In this document: piece after piece, positions 9,480 through 17,970 of the stretch
Layout: each line of letters opens with the position of its first letter
Position numbering within the stretch: position 1 is the first letter of the stretch
NCBI RefSeq assembly: GCF_018595685.2
Contig: NZ_CP092334.1
Coordinates: 3,314,001 to 3,378,000 of the forward strand
Direction of reading: 5' to 3'
Length of the DNA: 64,000 nucleotides
From: Flavihumibacter rivuli
Lineage (GTDB): Bacteria; Bacteroidota; Bacteroidia; Chitinophagales; Chitinophagaceae
Notes under the pieces: model-generated
The model's database searches: none
What the model was told of the DNA's origin: nothing
What the model saw: the letters and a program-made list of their open reading frames with translations, nothing else
Position numbers and translations under genes: made by a program

Positions 9480-9960
9480 AGGAGAGAAATTCATCGGGAG
9501 TCCTTTTCGACTACGCCCGCTGGCGTGATGAGATGTACTATCCCCCGTCGCCCCCGTTGTGTCTTATGACCAACGGGTAATAACAACGAAAACTATTTCT
9601 AACCCCATCAGGGTCTCCCGGAGGGGACCCTGATGAATGGTTGGATGAAAATTCATCGGGGAATCTTGAAGAGTACCACTATGGATTGAAATGATTTGGC
9701 TCCCCGTCGCCCCAGTTATGTCTTATGACCAACGGGTAGTTGGAAGATTAGCTTGACTGTTGGATGCATAAATATTTCGCCTTCTATACATCGGGGTCTC
9801 CCGAAGGGGACCCCGATGGGGTAAAAATAAATGTGGGTACACGGTAGCCCCTTCGGGAGACCCCGATGGGGCTAAAACAGAAAGATATCCCGATGAACCA
9901 TTATCGTGCTATTCATCAGGCTCCCCTTCGGCAGACGCTGCTGGGGTGAATGGTCGGGTA
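9480..9960. repeat. Composite palindromic repeat cluster
   Basis: The 622-nt gap between 9383 and 10004 contains no gene. It holds several modules of the window-wide repeat family. The CCCGTTG-type hairpin occurs in CCGTTGTGTCTTATGACCAA form at about 9560 and 9717. CATCAGGGTCTCCCGGAGGG lies at about 9605, and CATCGGGGTCTCCCGAAGGG with partner arms near 9790 and 9850. The GTGGGTACACGGTAG segment is the reverse complement of the GTGTACCCAC module. Diverged TTCATCGGGGA(A/G) arms lie between them. Confidence 0.85.
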
Positions 9961-10004
9961 GAAATGGTTGGTGTACAATCACATCTTCACATCTCATGAT
10001 TTTA

Positions 10005-10829
10005 TCACAATGCATGCCCGCAATATTTGCAAAAACTGGCATCCGGATCATGTCCTTCGCGGGAACAGTTGGGACAAGCCTGCGCCTTGGGTTCCTGGTG
10101 ACGGGCGGCTTTCGACAGTTCTACTGTGACAATACCAGTGGGTACGGCCAGGATGGCATAACCCAGCAACATGATTAAAGAAGCAACTACTTTACCCATT
10201 GGGGTGATCGGAGAGATATCACCATAACCAACCGTGGTGATGGTCACTATGGCCCAGTAGATACTTTGGGGTATGCTGGTGAATTTTTCATTTTGGCCGC
10301 TTTCCACCACATAGATGATGGCACCCAGGATGATGCTCAGCAGCAACACGAACGACAGGAAGATAAAGATCCTTTGGGCGCTGGCTTTAAGCGCCAGGAT
10401 GATGGTGGTGCCCTCGCGCACAAACTGGCTGAGCTTGAGGATGCGGAAGATGCGCATCAGTCGCAATGCCCTGATGGCCATCAGGAAATGGGTACCCGGC
10501 AGGAAAAGGCTGAGGTAGGTAGGGAGGATGGACAAGAGGTCGATCCATCCATAGAAACTGGTGATATAATGAATGGGCTGCTTTACCGAGAGTATGCGAA
10601 GAATATATTCCACCGTGAAGATGATGGTCAGTATCCATTCCAGGTCGTACAACAGGTCGCCATACTGTTCATGAACGGAGGGGATACTTTGTGCCATCAC
10701 CAGGACCACACTTAAGGTGATCAGCAAAAGCAAAGCCAGGTCGAATTGCCTGCCTGCACGGGTATCTGATTCAAAGATGACGGTAAAGAGTTTCTCCCGC
10801 CAAGATTTGCTGGGGCTAGCTTCATTCAT
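10005..10829 (-). CDS. Voltage-gated-type potassium channel with C-terminal zinc ribbon
   Basis: The 274-residue inner-membrane protein has six predicted helices. S1-S3 lie at about 29-105, and an S4-like helix RALRLMRIFRILKLSQFVR (120-138) carries regularly spaced arginines. The pore helix and selectivity filter TTVGYGD are at 198-204, and S6 at about 213-236 ends in AVPTGIVTVEL. These mark a Kv-like K+ channel subunit (tetrameric). Unusually for a minimal KvAP-type channel, the tail (250-274) contains CPNC...CKYCG with cysteines 252, 255, 267 and 270, a zinc-ribbon pair. The gene appears monocistronic. Confidence 0.93.
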   Translation of the reverse strand: MNEASPSKSWREKLFTVIFESDTRAGRQFDLALLLLITLSVVLVMAQSIPSVHEQYGDLLYDLEWILTIIFTVEYILRILSVKQPIHYITSFYGWIDLLSILPTYLSLFLPGTHFLMAIRALRLMRIFRILKLSQFVREGTTIILALKASAQRIFIFLSFVLLLSIILGAIIYVVESGQNEKFTSIPQSIYWAIVTITTVGYGDISPITPMGKVVASLIMLLGYAILAVPTGIVTVELSKAARHQEPKAQACPNCSREGHDPDASFCKYCGHAL

Positions 10830-10874
10830 ACCATAAGTTACAAAAGAGCGTCCAACACCGGAAGGTTTTGCGTT

Positions 10875-11456
10875 TTAATCACGCTTGATGCGGTAAATGG
10901 GAACAGGAGGGTCGAAATACTGGTCGCTTTCAGATTGCTTAAAGATCTTCCTGGCCACATCCATACCCTGTATCACCTTGCCAAAAGCTGCATAACCCTG
11001 GCCATCGGGATTATTGGGTCCGCCATGATCGAGTCCGGGCTGGGTGTCCATGCAAATGAAGAATTCAGTGGTTGCCGTTCCGGGTTCGAGGCGGGCAAAG
11101 GATACCGTCCCGGTTACATGTTTCAGCCCGGTTTGTTGGGTGCTTTCGTGCGGGATGCCCGGCACTTTGGGTCGGTTCTTGCTTCCCCAGCAACCGCCTT
11201 GTATGAGCTCTGCCTTAGGGGCATTGGAAGGTTGGTTGTCGTTGTTGAGGACACGGTAAAAGGAGATGTCCTTGTAATAACCTTTATCTATATACGAAAG
11301 GAAGGCTGCCACACTTTTCGGTGCCTGCTTAGGGTAGAGCTCAACGGAGATATCGCCCTCTGCTGTTTCAATGACCACCACGGGCTTGTCAGTCGGGCGG
11401 CTGCTGCAGCCCGCGAACAGGATCAACATTACCAGGATTGGTAGCATCGTTTTCAT
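10875..11456 (-). CDS. Cyclophilin-type peptidyl-prolyl isomerase lipoprotein
   Basis: The protein has 193 residues from the ATG at 11456 (MKTMLPILVMLILFAGCSS); the frame is open further upstream without coding character. The start gives a lipoprotein signal with lipobox LFAGC. The cyclophilin core follows: VIETAEGDISVELYPKQAP, SFYRVLNND, IQGGCWGSKN, GTVSFARLEPGTATTEFFI and YAAFGKVIQGMDVARKI. It would catalyse proline cis-trans isomerisation in the periplasm as an anchored folding helper. It is followed by the K+ channel gene on the same strand after about 45 nt, with no evident functional link. Confidence 0.93.
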   Translation of the reverse strand: MKTMLPILVMLILFAGCSSRPTDKPVVVIETAEGDISVELYPKQAPKSVAAFLSYIDKGYYKDISFYRVLNNDNQPSNAPKAELIQGGCWGSKNRPKVPGIPHESTQQTGLKHVTGTVSFARLEPGTATTEFFICMDTQPGLDHGGPNNPDGQGYAAFGKVIQGMDVARKIFKQSESDQYFDPPVPIYRIKRD

Positions 11457-11569
11457 TGGGTGAAGGTAATGAAGTCGTGTAAATGGTGGAGTAACGCGTG
11501 GGCTGCTTTGAGGGGTTGTTACGTAAGCGGCATGAAACGGCTGCGCCAATTTTAATTTTCATTTGTTTC

Positions 11570-12058
11570 ACCTCAGCAGGGTCTCCCGCAGGGGACCCTG
11601 ATGAATTTCAGCAGAGTCAGGTATTTTTTTAGCCCCAGCGGGGTCTCCCGAAGGGGACCCCGATGTATAAAAGGGGAAATATTTATACATCCACCAGCTA
11701 AGTTCATCTTCCAACTACCCGTTGGTCATAAGACACAACGGGGGCAACGGGGGATAGTACATCTCATCACACCAGCGGGTGTGGTTGCAAAGGACTCCCG
11801 ATGAATTTCTCTCCTATTATTCATCAGGGTCCCCTGCGGGAGACCCTGCTGAGGTGAAATGTATAAAGGCAAAATATTTATACATCCACCAGCTAAGCTC
11901 ATCTTCCAACTACCCGTTGGTCATAAGACACAACGGGAGCAACGGGGGATAGTACATCTCATCACGCCAGCGGGCATGGTTGCAAATGACTCCCGATGAA
12001 TTTCTCTCCTACTTTCATCAGGGTCCCCTGCGGGAGACCCTGCTGAGGTGAAAAATGC
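11570..12058. repeat. Composite palindromic repeats with a 195-bp tandem unit
   Basis: The region between the divergent cyclophilin and GntP genes carries two nearly identical 195-bp composite units; the ACCCGTTGGTCATAAGACAC module recurs at about 11720 and 11915. Each unit contains a main hairpin (TTCATCAGGGTCCCCTGCGG with GAGACCCTGCTGAGGTG), a TTTATACATCCACCAGCTAAG arm, the CCCGTTG hairpin, a GGGATAGTACATCTCATCAC segment and an ACTCCCGATGAATTTCTCTCC arm. Further single hairpins lie at 11572-11602 and 11635-11666. Confidence 0.87.
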
Positions 12059-12069
12059 ATGAACCTCTC

Positions 12070-12232
12070 CACACCTCGCCCGCCGTAGCTACAGCAGACG
12101 TAGGTCTTCACACAGTGCCCGTCGCAGCTTTAGCGGAGGCGGGTCTCCACACTTCGCCGGCCATAGCTTCAGCGGAGGCCGGTCTCCACATTTTCTCACA
12201 CTGCCCACCGAAACTTTAGGGGAGGTGGGTCA
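12070..12232. repeat. GC-rich 26-nt hairpin repeats with compensatory stem changes
   Basis: Four degenerate copies lie about 40-45 bp apart. Copies at 12118-12143 (CCCGTC/GGCGGG), 12157-12182 (CCGGCC/GGCCGG) and 12204-12229 (CCCACC/GGTGGG) all span exactly 26 nt with a loop resembling GCAGCTTTAGCGGA. The first copy (about 12077-12112) has lost its stem. The element is the same as at 2620-2697. Confidence 0.75.
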
Positions 12233-12265
12233 TTTAATCCTTCTTCCTCTTCCTAACTTCCCTGT

Positions 12266-13600
12266 ATGGAAACTTCTTTTTTGCAGGTGATGCTTTCCTT
12301 ATTAGCAGGGGTGCTGCTGATCGTTTGGCTTACGGCCAGGATCCGGCTGCATCCCTTCTTCGCCTTGTTCCTCGCTGCCTTGCTGGTAGGATGGGGCGTG
12401 GGCATACCCACCCTCCAGGTGCTCGATACCATGAGATCCGGCTTTGGTCATATCATGCAGTCCCTGGGCTTCATCATTGTCCTGGGGACGGCATTAGGTA
12501 TTTTGTTGGAGAAGACCGGCAGTGCCACCGTGATGGCCACCCATATCCTTCAATGGATCGGGCCGAAGTTCGCGACACTGGCCATGGCCATCACCGGTTA
12601 TGTGGTGGGATTGCCCATCTTCTGTGATTCCGGCTTCATCGTACTCAGCGGCCTTAACAAGTCTGTCGCCATCCGCACTGCCCAACCCATTGCCGTAATG
12701 TCGGTTGCCATGGCAGCGGGATTGTATTCCGTCCATTGCCTCATCCCTCCCCACCCTGGTGCCGCAGCCGCCGCGGGGATCATTGGGGCCGACTATGGCA
12801 AGCTCGTGATCGTTGGCATGTTGCTAGCCATCCCGGCCATGTATGTCGGTTATAGATGGGCGTTATATGCGGGAAAGGGTACTGAACTTTTGGAAGACCG
12901 GGAAGAAAAGGCAGGCACTGCTTCCACAGGCATCCTGCCACCTGCCTGGAAGGCCTTCCTTCCTGTGTTATTGCCCATCCTGCTCCTGACCCTTCGTTCT
13001 ATCCTGTATCCGGTAAAGCCTGCATCACCGGGGTGGAAGGATATCCTGTATTTCACCGGTGAGCCGGTGATCGCCCTGGCCATTGCCCTTCTGCTTACCA
13101 TTGGCCTGAACAGGGGATGGCGGGATAGCCATTTTAATTACTGGCTGCAGGAGTCGGCAGAGAAAGCAGGGGGCATACTGGTGATCATTGGCGCGGGTGG
13201 GGCATTTGGTGCCGTGCTGGCGGCTACCCATTTGGGTGAGCACCTGGGTGCTCGCCTGCCCCTCGAAAGCCTGGGCATTTTCTTCCCTTTCCTGGTTACC
13301 TCATTGCTAAAGACGGCACAGGGTTCTTCCACTGTGGCCATCATCACCGCCGCTTCACTGGTTCAGCCCCTGTTGCCGCAACTGGGATTAGAATCCCCCG
13401 ATGGCAGGTTGTATACGGTGCTGGCCATGGGTGCGGGTTCCATGATGGTATCCCATGCCAATGATGCTTATTTCTGGGTGATCGCGAAATTCCAGCAGGT
13501 ACCGGTACATGTGTTGCTGAAGGTATACACGATCGCCTCCATCCTGATGGGATTGGTGAGCTTCCTGCTGGTTTGGCTGGTCAGCAGCATCTGGCCCTGA
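12266..13600 (+). CDS. GntP-family gluconate/sugar-acid:H+ symporter
   Basis: This 444-residue polytopic inner-membrane protein begins METSFLQVMLSLLAGVLLIVWLT. Family hallmarks include GFGHIMQSLGFIIVLGTALG, GLPIFCDSGFIVL (about 117-129), HCLIPPHPGAAAAAG (about 157-171) and SLLKTAQGSSTVAIITAASL (about 347-366). GntP permeases import gluconate and related hydroxy acids with protons; glycerate is also plausible given the neighbouring glycerate kinase. The gene precedes pckG, a type-2 glycerate kinase and an AspT-type antiporter on the same strand, which suggests an organic-acid block, although the 110-nt gap to pckG may separate transcripts. Confidence 0.93.
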   Translation: METSFLQVMLSLLAGVLLIVWLTARIRLHPFFALFLAALLVGWGVGIPTLQVLDTMRSGFGHIMQSLGFIIVLGTALGILLEKTGSATVMATHILQWIGPKFATLAMAITGYVVGLPIFCDSGFIVLSGLNKSVAIRTAQPIAVMSVAMAAGLYSVHCLIPPHPGAAAAAGIIGADYGKLVIVGMLLAIPAMYVGYRWALYAGKGTELLEDREEKAGTASTGILPPAWKAFLPVLLPILLLTLRSILYPVKPASPGWKDILYFTGEPVIALAIALLLTIGLNRGWRDSHFNYWLQESAEKAGGILVIIGAGGAFGAVLAATHLGEHLGARLPLESLGIFFPFLVTSLLKTAQGSSTVAIITAASLVQPLLPQLGLESPDGRLYTVLAMGAGSMMVSHANDAYFWVIAKFQQVPVHVLLKVYTIASILMGLVSFLLVWLVSSIWP

Positions 13601-13654
13601 GGTAACCAACCAGTACCCCGACCTAATTAAAATCAGTCCTTTAACTGTTCAATA

Positions 13655-13688
13655 TTTGTTGCCGTTAGAAAAAGGCTGGGTAAATTCG
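13655..13688 (+). promoter_or_regulatory. Candidate Bacteroidota-type promoter of pckG
   Basis: A TTTG box at 13655-13658 is followed after 22 nt by TAAATTCG at 13681-13688. This resembles the Bacteroidota housekeeping pattern TTTG...TAnnTTTG, with imperfect -7 match and slightly long spacing. It lies 22 nt before the pckG ATG. Confidence 0.3.
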
Positions 13689-13710
13689 AATTCACCATTA
13701 ACCTTTCTCT

Positions 13711-15576
13711 ATGGCCATAAGGACCAATTTCTCCCATTTCAAATCGAGCCCTGTACTCAGCGAAATTGAAGGATGGGCCAGGCAGATCGCTGCCCAATGT
13801 GCTGCGGACCATATCCACTTATGCGATGGGTCGCAGGAAGAATATGATAACCTCTGTAAGCTGCTGGTAAAGAAGGGCACCTTCATTCCCCTGAATCCGG
13901 AAAAGCGCCCCAATAGCTTTGCCTGTTTCAGTGATCCCAGCGATGTGGCAAGGGTGGAAGACAAGACTTTCATTTGTAGTCGTTTGCAATCAGATGCTGG
14001 TCCCACCAATAACTGGATGGAACCCGCACAGATGAAGAAGACCCTCAATTATCTTTTAGAAGGAGCCATGAAGGGAAGGACACTCTACGTTATCCCCTTC
14101 TGTATGGGTCCGCTTGGTTCGCCCTATGCCAGGTATGGCGTGGAGCTGACCGATTCCGAATACGTGGTGGTGAGTATGCGCATCATGACGCGCATAGGTG
14201 AGCAGGTATTGCCCCATATGACCCGTCATTTTGTGAAATGCCTTCATACTGTCGGGGCGCCGCTGGAGCCGGGGCAGAAGGATGTACCCTGGCCCTGCAA
14301 TCCGGATGTGAAATATATTTCCCATTTCCCTGAAGAGCGGTTGATCATTTCCTATGGAAGTGGTTACGGTGGCAATGCCCTGATGGGAAAGAAATGCTTT
14401 GCCCTGAGGATCGCTTCAGTGATGGGAAAGGAAGAAGGCTGGCTGGCCGAACATATGCTGATCCTTGGGGTGAGATCTCCTGAAGGTAAAAAGACCTATG
14501 TGGCAGCTGCCTTCCCCAGTGCCTGCGGCAAGACCAATTTCGCCATGATGATCCCGCCGAATACCTTCGATGGCTGGAAGATCACCACGGTGGGCGATGA
14601 TATTGCCTGGATCCATAAAGGCAAGGATGGAAGGTTGTATGCGATCAACCCGGAAGCCGGCTATTTTGGTGTGGCACCGGGTACCAATGCCAAGACCAAT
14701 CCCAATGCCATGGAGTCGATCCGGGCCAATACCATCTTCACCAATGTGGCGTTGACCCCGGACAAGGATGTATGGTGGGAAGGCATGACCAGGGAAATCC
14801 CGGAAGGACTTACCGACTGGCATGGAAAGCCATGGGATCCATCAAGTGGAAAGCCAGCTGCCCATCCCAACTCCAGGTTCACCGCACCTGCCCACCAGAA
14901 CCCAGCGATCGATGAGGGTTGGGATAACGTGAATGGCGTGCCCATAGATGGCTTCATTTTTGGTGGACGGCGCAGCACAACTGTACCCTTGGTTTACCAG
15001 TCCTTCAACTGGAATTTCGGGGTTTACCTCGCCACTACAATGGGTAGTGAAATGACGGCCGCTGCCTTTGGTGAACTGGGAAAGGTTAGGCATGATCCCT
15101 TTGCCATGTTGCCCTTTATCGGTTACCATATTGGCGACTATGTAAACCATTGGCTGCAGTTCGGAAGAAACCTGCCCAATGCCCCGCGCATATTCGGGGT
15201 GAACTGGTTCAGGAAGGACGAGAACGGGCAGTTCATCTGGCCGGGATTTGGACAAAACATGCGTGTACTGCAATGGATCGTGAAAAGGATCAATGGCCAG
15301 GCTTCCGCAGTGGAAAGTCCAATCGGCTGGATGCCCAGGCATGAGGACCTCGACTGGGCGGATATGGAGTCATTCGATGCGGTAGATTTTGATAAGATCA
15401 TGGCCGTAGACCGGGAACCATGGAAGAAGGAATTATTGTCGCACGAAGAATTGTTTTCGCGGATGTATGATAAGCTGCCCAAGGAATTCTTCTTTATGCG
15501 CGAACTGTTGCTGTCCTCACTATGGCGTTCACCCGAACACTGGGGGCTTCAACCAGAGTGGGTAGAGCATCATTAA
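13711..15576 (+). CDS. pckG: Phosphoenolpyruvate carboxykinase (GTP)
   Basis: The 621-residue length fits the GTP-dependent class. The nucleotide-binding P-loop is [17 protein letters not shown], with the class-specific reactive cysteine at about 272. Metal and substrate segments [20 protein letters not shown] and [20 protein letters not shown] are present, together with [20 protein letters not shown], typical of the guanine-binding region. The enzyme interconverts oxaloacetate and GTP with PEP, GDP and CO2, controlling gluconeogenesis and anaplerosis. A glycerate kinase gene follows 45 nt downstream and also feeds the lower glycolytic or gluconeogenic pool. Confidence 0.97.
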   Translation: MAIRTNFSHFKSSPVLSEIEGWARQIAAQCAADHIHLCDGSQEEYDNLCKLLVKKGTFIPLNPEKRPNSFACFSDPSDVARVEDKTFICSRLQSDAGPTNNWMEPAQMKKTLNYLLEGAMKGRTLYVIPFCMGPLGSPYARYGVELTDSEYVVVSMRIMTRIGEQVLPHMTRHFVKCLHTVGAPLEPGQKDVPWPCNPDVKYISHFPEERLIISYGSGYGGNALMGKKCFALRIASVMGKEEGWLAEHMLILGVRSPEGKKTYVAAAFPSACGKTNFAMMIPPNTFDGWKITTVGDDIAWIHKGKDGRLYAINPEAGYFGVAPGTNAKTNPNAMESIRANTIFTNVALTPDKDVWWEGMTREIPEGLTDWHGKPWDPSSGKPAAHPNSRFTAPAHQNPAIDEGWDNVNGVPIDGFIFGGRRSTTVPLVYQSFNWNFGVYLATTMGSEMTAAAFGELGKVRHDPFAMLPFIGYHIGDYVNHWLQFGRNLPNAPRIFGVNWFRKDENGQFIWPGFGQNMRVLQWIVKRINGQASAVESPIGWMPRHEDLDWADMESFDAVDFDKIMAVDREPWKKELLSHEELFSRMYDKLPKEFFFMRELLLSSLWRSPEHWGLQPEWVEHH

Positions 15577-15621
15577 TCAGTTTATCAAGTATTCATTATT
15601 TGCAAGGATTCTATCAGTTAC

Positions 15622-16959
15622 ATGAAGGATAGCACCGCTACCAATGATCCCAAATCAAGCCTGAGGGAACTATTCCTTGCTGGTATTGCAGCCGTTGATC
15701 CCGAGAGGTTACTACTGGCCAATGTTAAGCGAATAGAAGGGCAAATTCATGTTTGTGACCAGGTATATAACTTAAATGCTTATACGAATATCATTGTAAT
15801 GGGAGCAGGTAAGGCCAGTGGACAAATGGCTGCTGCTCTCGAATCGGTCCTGGGTGAAAGGATCAGCAAAGGATTGGTGATCGTCAAACATGGGCATGCT
15901 TCGCCTTCCCAATTCATTACGATAAGGGAGGCTGGCCACCCGGTCCCGGATGCAGCTGCCTTCAGCGCCACCCGGGAATTATTGCATTTGGTGGAAGGGG
16001 TCAGTCCGACTGATCTGGTGATCGGATTATGGTCGGGTGGCGGGTCATCTTTACTTGCGGATGGTCCGGGTGGCGTTCCAGATGAAGCCATGGTTGGCCT
16101 AAACGCATTGCTGGTAAGCAGCGGGGCGGGTATTGACGAGATCAATGCCGTTCGCAAACATTTATCGGGGATCAAGGGTGGGCAGCTGGCCAGGAAGGTA
16201 TACCCGGCCACCATGGTCAATTTACTTCTCTCGGATGTGCCGGGCGATTCGCCAGCTGTGATCGCTTCGGGTCCCACCTGCCCTGATCCTTCAGGCTTCG
16301 TTGATGCATGGGAGGTAGTGCATAAGTATAAGCTTGCTTCTGCCATCTATCCTGACCTGTTAAGGGTATTGGCAGCCGGGGTAGCCGGACAGTTACCCGA
16401 AACCCCCAAGCCGGGTGATCCCGTTTTTGACCGGGTAAGCAACCATATCATCGGGAGTAACCGGATAGCATTGAAAGCCATTGCTGCTGCTGCCGGGAAA
16501 GCCGGTTTATTGGTTGTGAAAGATGACCTGGATTTGCATGGTGACACCGTGGCAATGGCGGAAGCGATTGTACCGGAAGCTAAACGCTTACAAACGGATC
16601 CTTCGGTTCGCAAACCATGTTGCTGGATTATGGGCGGGGAAACCACTTTGAGAGTAGGGGGACCCGGACGGGGTGGAAGGAACCAGCACATGGCACTGGT
16701 AATGGCCAAACTGCTTGCGGGAACCTCAGGCATCACCGTCCTGTCGGCAGGTTCTGATGGCACGGATGGTCCAACTGATGCGGCAGGTGCTGTAGCAGAT
16801 GGAAGGACTTTCCCGGATGCCCATGCGAAAGGGATCGATGGAGAGGCAGCAATAGGGGATTTTGATGCGTATCATTTTTTCAGCAATGCGGGTGGTCATA
16901 TTATTACTGGTCCAACCAGGACCAACGTGATGGATATTGTGATTATTCTGGTTGAATGA
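15622..16959 (+). CDS. Glycerate 2-kinase (DUF4147 / MOFRL family)
   Basis: This 445-residue protein belongs to the type-2 glycerate kinases. The N-terminal DUF4147 domain shows IVMGAGKASGQMAAALE, EAGHPVPD, GLWSGGGSSLLADGPGG and INAVRKHLSGIKGGQLA. The C-terminal MOFRL domain shows MGGETTLRVGGPGRGGRNQ and LSAGSDGTDGPTDAAGA. Such enzymes phosphorylate D-glycerate with ATP to 2-phosphoglycerate, which enolase converts to PEP. Together with the upstream GntP permease and pckG this suggests use of a sugar or hydroxy acid that enters through glycerate (inference). Confidence 0.94.
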   Translation: MKDSTATNDPKSSLRELFLAGIAAVDPERLLLANVKRIEGQIHVCDQVYNLNAYTNIIVMGAGKASGQMAAALESVLGERISKGLVIVKHGHASPSQFITIREAGHPVPDAAAFSATRELLHLVEGVSPTDLVIGLWSGGGSSLLADGPGGVPDEAMVGLNALLVSSGAGIDEINAVRKHLSGIKGGQLARKVYPATMVNLLLSDVPGDSPAVIASGPTCPDPSGFVDAWEVVHKYKLASAIYPDLLRVLAAGVAGQLPETPKPGDPVFDRVSNHIIGSNRIALKAIAAAAGKAGLLVVKDDLDLHGDTVAMAEAIVPEAKRLQTDPSVRKPCCWIMGGETTLRVGGPGRGGRNQHMALVMAKLLAGTSGITVLSAGSDGTDGPTDAAGAVADGRTFPDAHAKGIDGEAAIGDFDAYHFFSNAGGHIITGPTRTNVMDIVIILVE

Positions 16960-16995
16960 CTTTGAGCCGAGCATTGAATAACGTAACTTACTACT

Positions 16996-17895
16996 ATGTC
17001 TCTCCAGGGAAAGATCCACCAATACAAGATCATCATCGATAGTTTGCTCCATTCCAAGGGACGCAGCAGGAAGCAACTGATGTCGGCCCTGGAGACTGCA
17101 GGATTTCAATTGAGTCCCCGCACTTTTGAACGCTTATTGGAAGGCCTTCGTTACGAATACAAGATCAGTATCCCCTATGATGCCGCGAAGAACTGCTACA
17201 GGATCGATGAGGATACACTGCCACAGGTAGCTGACTTCATGCGATTTTGTAAAACAGGTGAGGTGGCTGCATTTGGACAGACCCTGATGGCGGAGCCTGC
17301 GCAGGCACTGAAGCATATTTCCTTCGGCAATAGCAGTGAACTGAAAGGTATCCATTGGCTCGACCCACTTTTCAGGGCCATCACCAGCCAGCAACAGGTG
17401 AGCTTTCGCCATGAGAATTACCACAAGGGGACCTTTAAGGAGTTTGTGGTGGAACCCTACCTCCTGCGTGAATACCTCTACCGCTGGTACCTGGTAGGCT
17501 ATACACCTGATGGTGAACTGCGGACATTTGGGGTGGACAGGATCCATGACCTGAAATTGCTGGAGCAGACCTTTGAGCCGAAGAAAAAGTTTCCCTATGC
17601 CGATCTCTTCAACCATGTGGTAGGGGTAACCTATGATGTAGATAACCCCTCTGAAGTGATCCTGAGGGTTTATCCGAAACAGGATAAATACCTCCTGAGC
17701 TTTCCGCTGCATGCCTCACAGGAAGTGGTGAAGCAGACAGAAGACTATACCGATTTCAGGTATTTTGTCGTACCCAACTATGAACTCATCCAGCGCCTGC
17801 TGGCGATGGGGACCGAGGTAGAGGTCCTGGAACCCAAGTCCTTGCGCAAATCAGTAAGGGCTATCCTGAAAGAAGCCTACCAGCGGTATAAGTGA
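16996..17895 (+). CDS. WYL-domain transcriptional regulator
   Basis: This 299-residue protein has an N-terminal winged-helix-like region (about 1-60: YKIIIDSLLHSKGRSRKQLMSAL, SPRTFERLLEGLRYEYKI). The WYL domain (about 120-210) contains FRAITSQQQVSFRHENY and YLLREYLYRWYLVGYTPDGE, with the diagnostic R-W-Y-L-V-G. The WCX-like C-terminal extension is VILRVYPKQDKYLLSFPLH. WYL domains sense nucleic acids or nucleotide ligands and regulate metabolism or defence genes. Here the gene sits between glycerate kinase and AspT genes on the same strand, 36 nt after the kinase, so local metabolic regulation is plausible but unproven. Confidence 0.93.
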   Translation: MSLQGKIHQYKIIIDSLLHSKGRSRKQLMSALETAGFQLSPRTFERLLEGLRYEYKISIPYDAAKNCYRIDEDTLPQVADFMRFCKTGEVAAFGQTLMAEPAQALKHISFGNSSELKGIHWLDPLFRAITSQQQVSFRHENYHKGTFKEFVVEPYLLREYLYRWYLVGYTPDGELRTFGVDRIHDLKLLEQTFEPKKKFPYADLFNHVVGVTYDVDNPSEVILRVYPKQDKYLLSFPLHASQEVVKQTEDYTDFRYFVVPNYELIQRLLAMGTEVEVLEPKSLRKSVRAILKEAYQRYK

Positions 17896-17970
17896 TGAAT
17901 GATTTTCGGTTAAGCATTTGTGTTAGTAGCGATCCGTCCCTGCGTTTATTTACCCCACAACTATTGCTTT

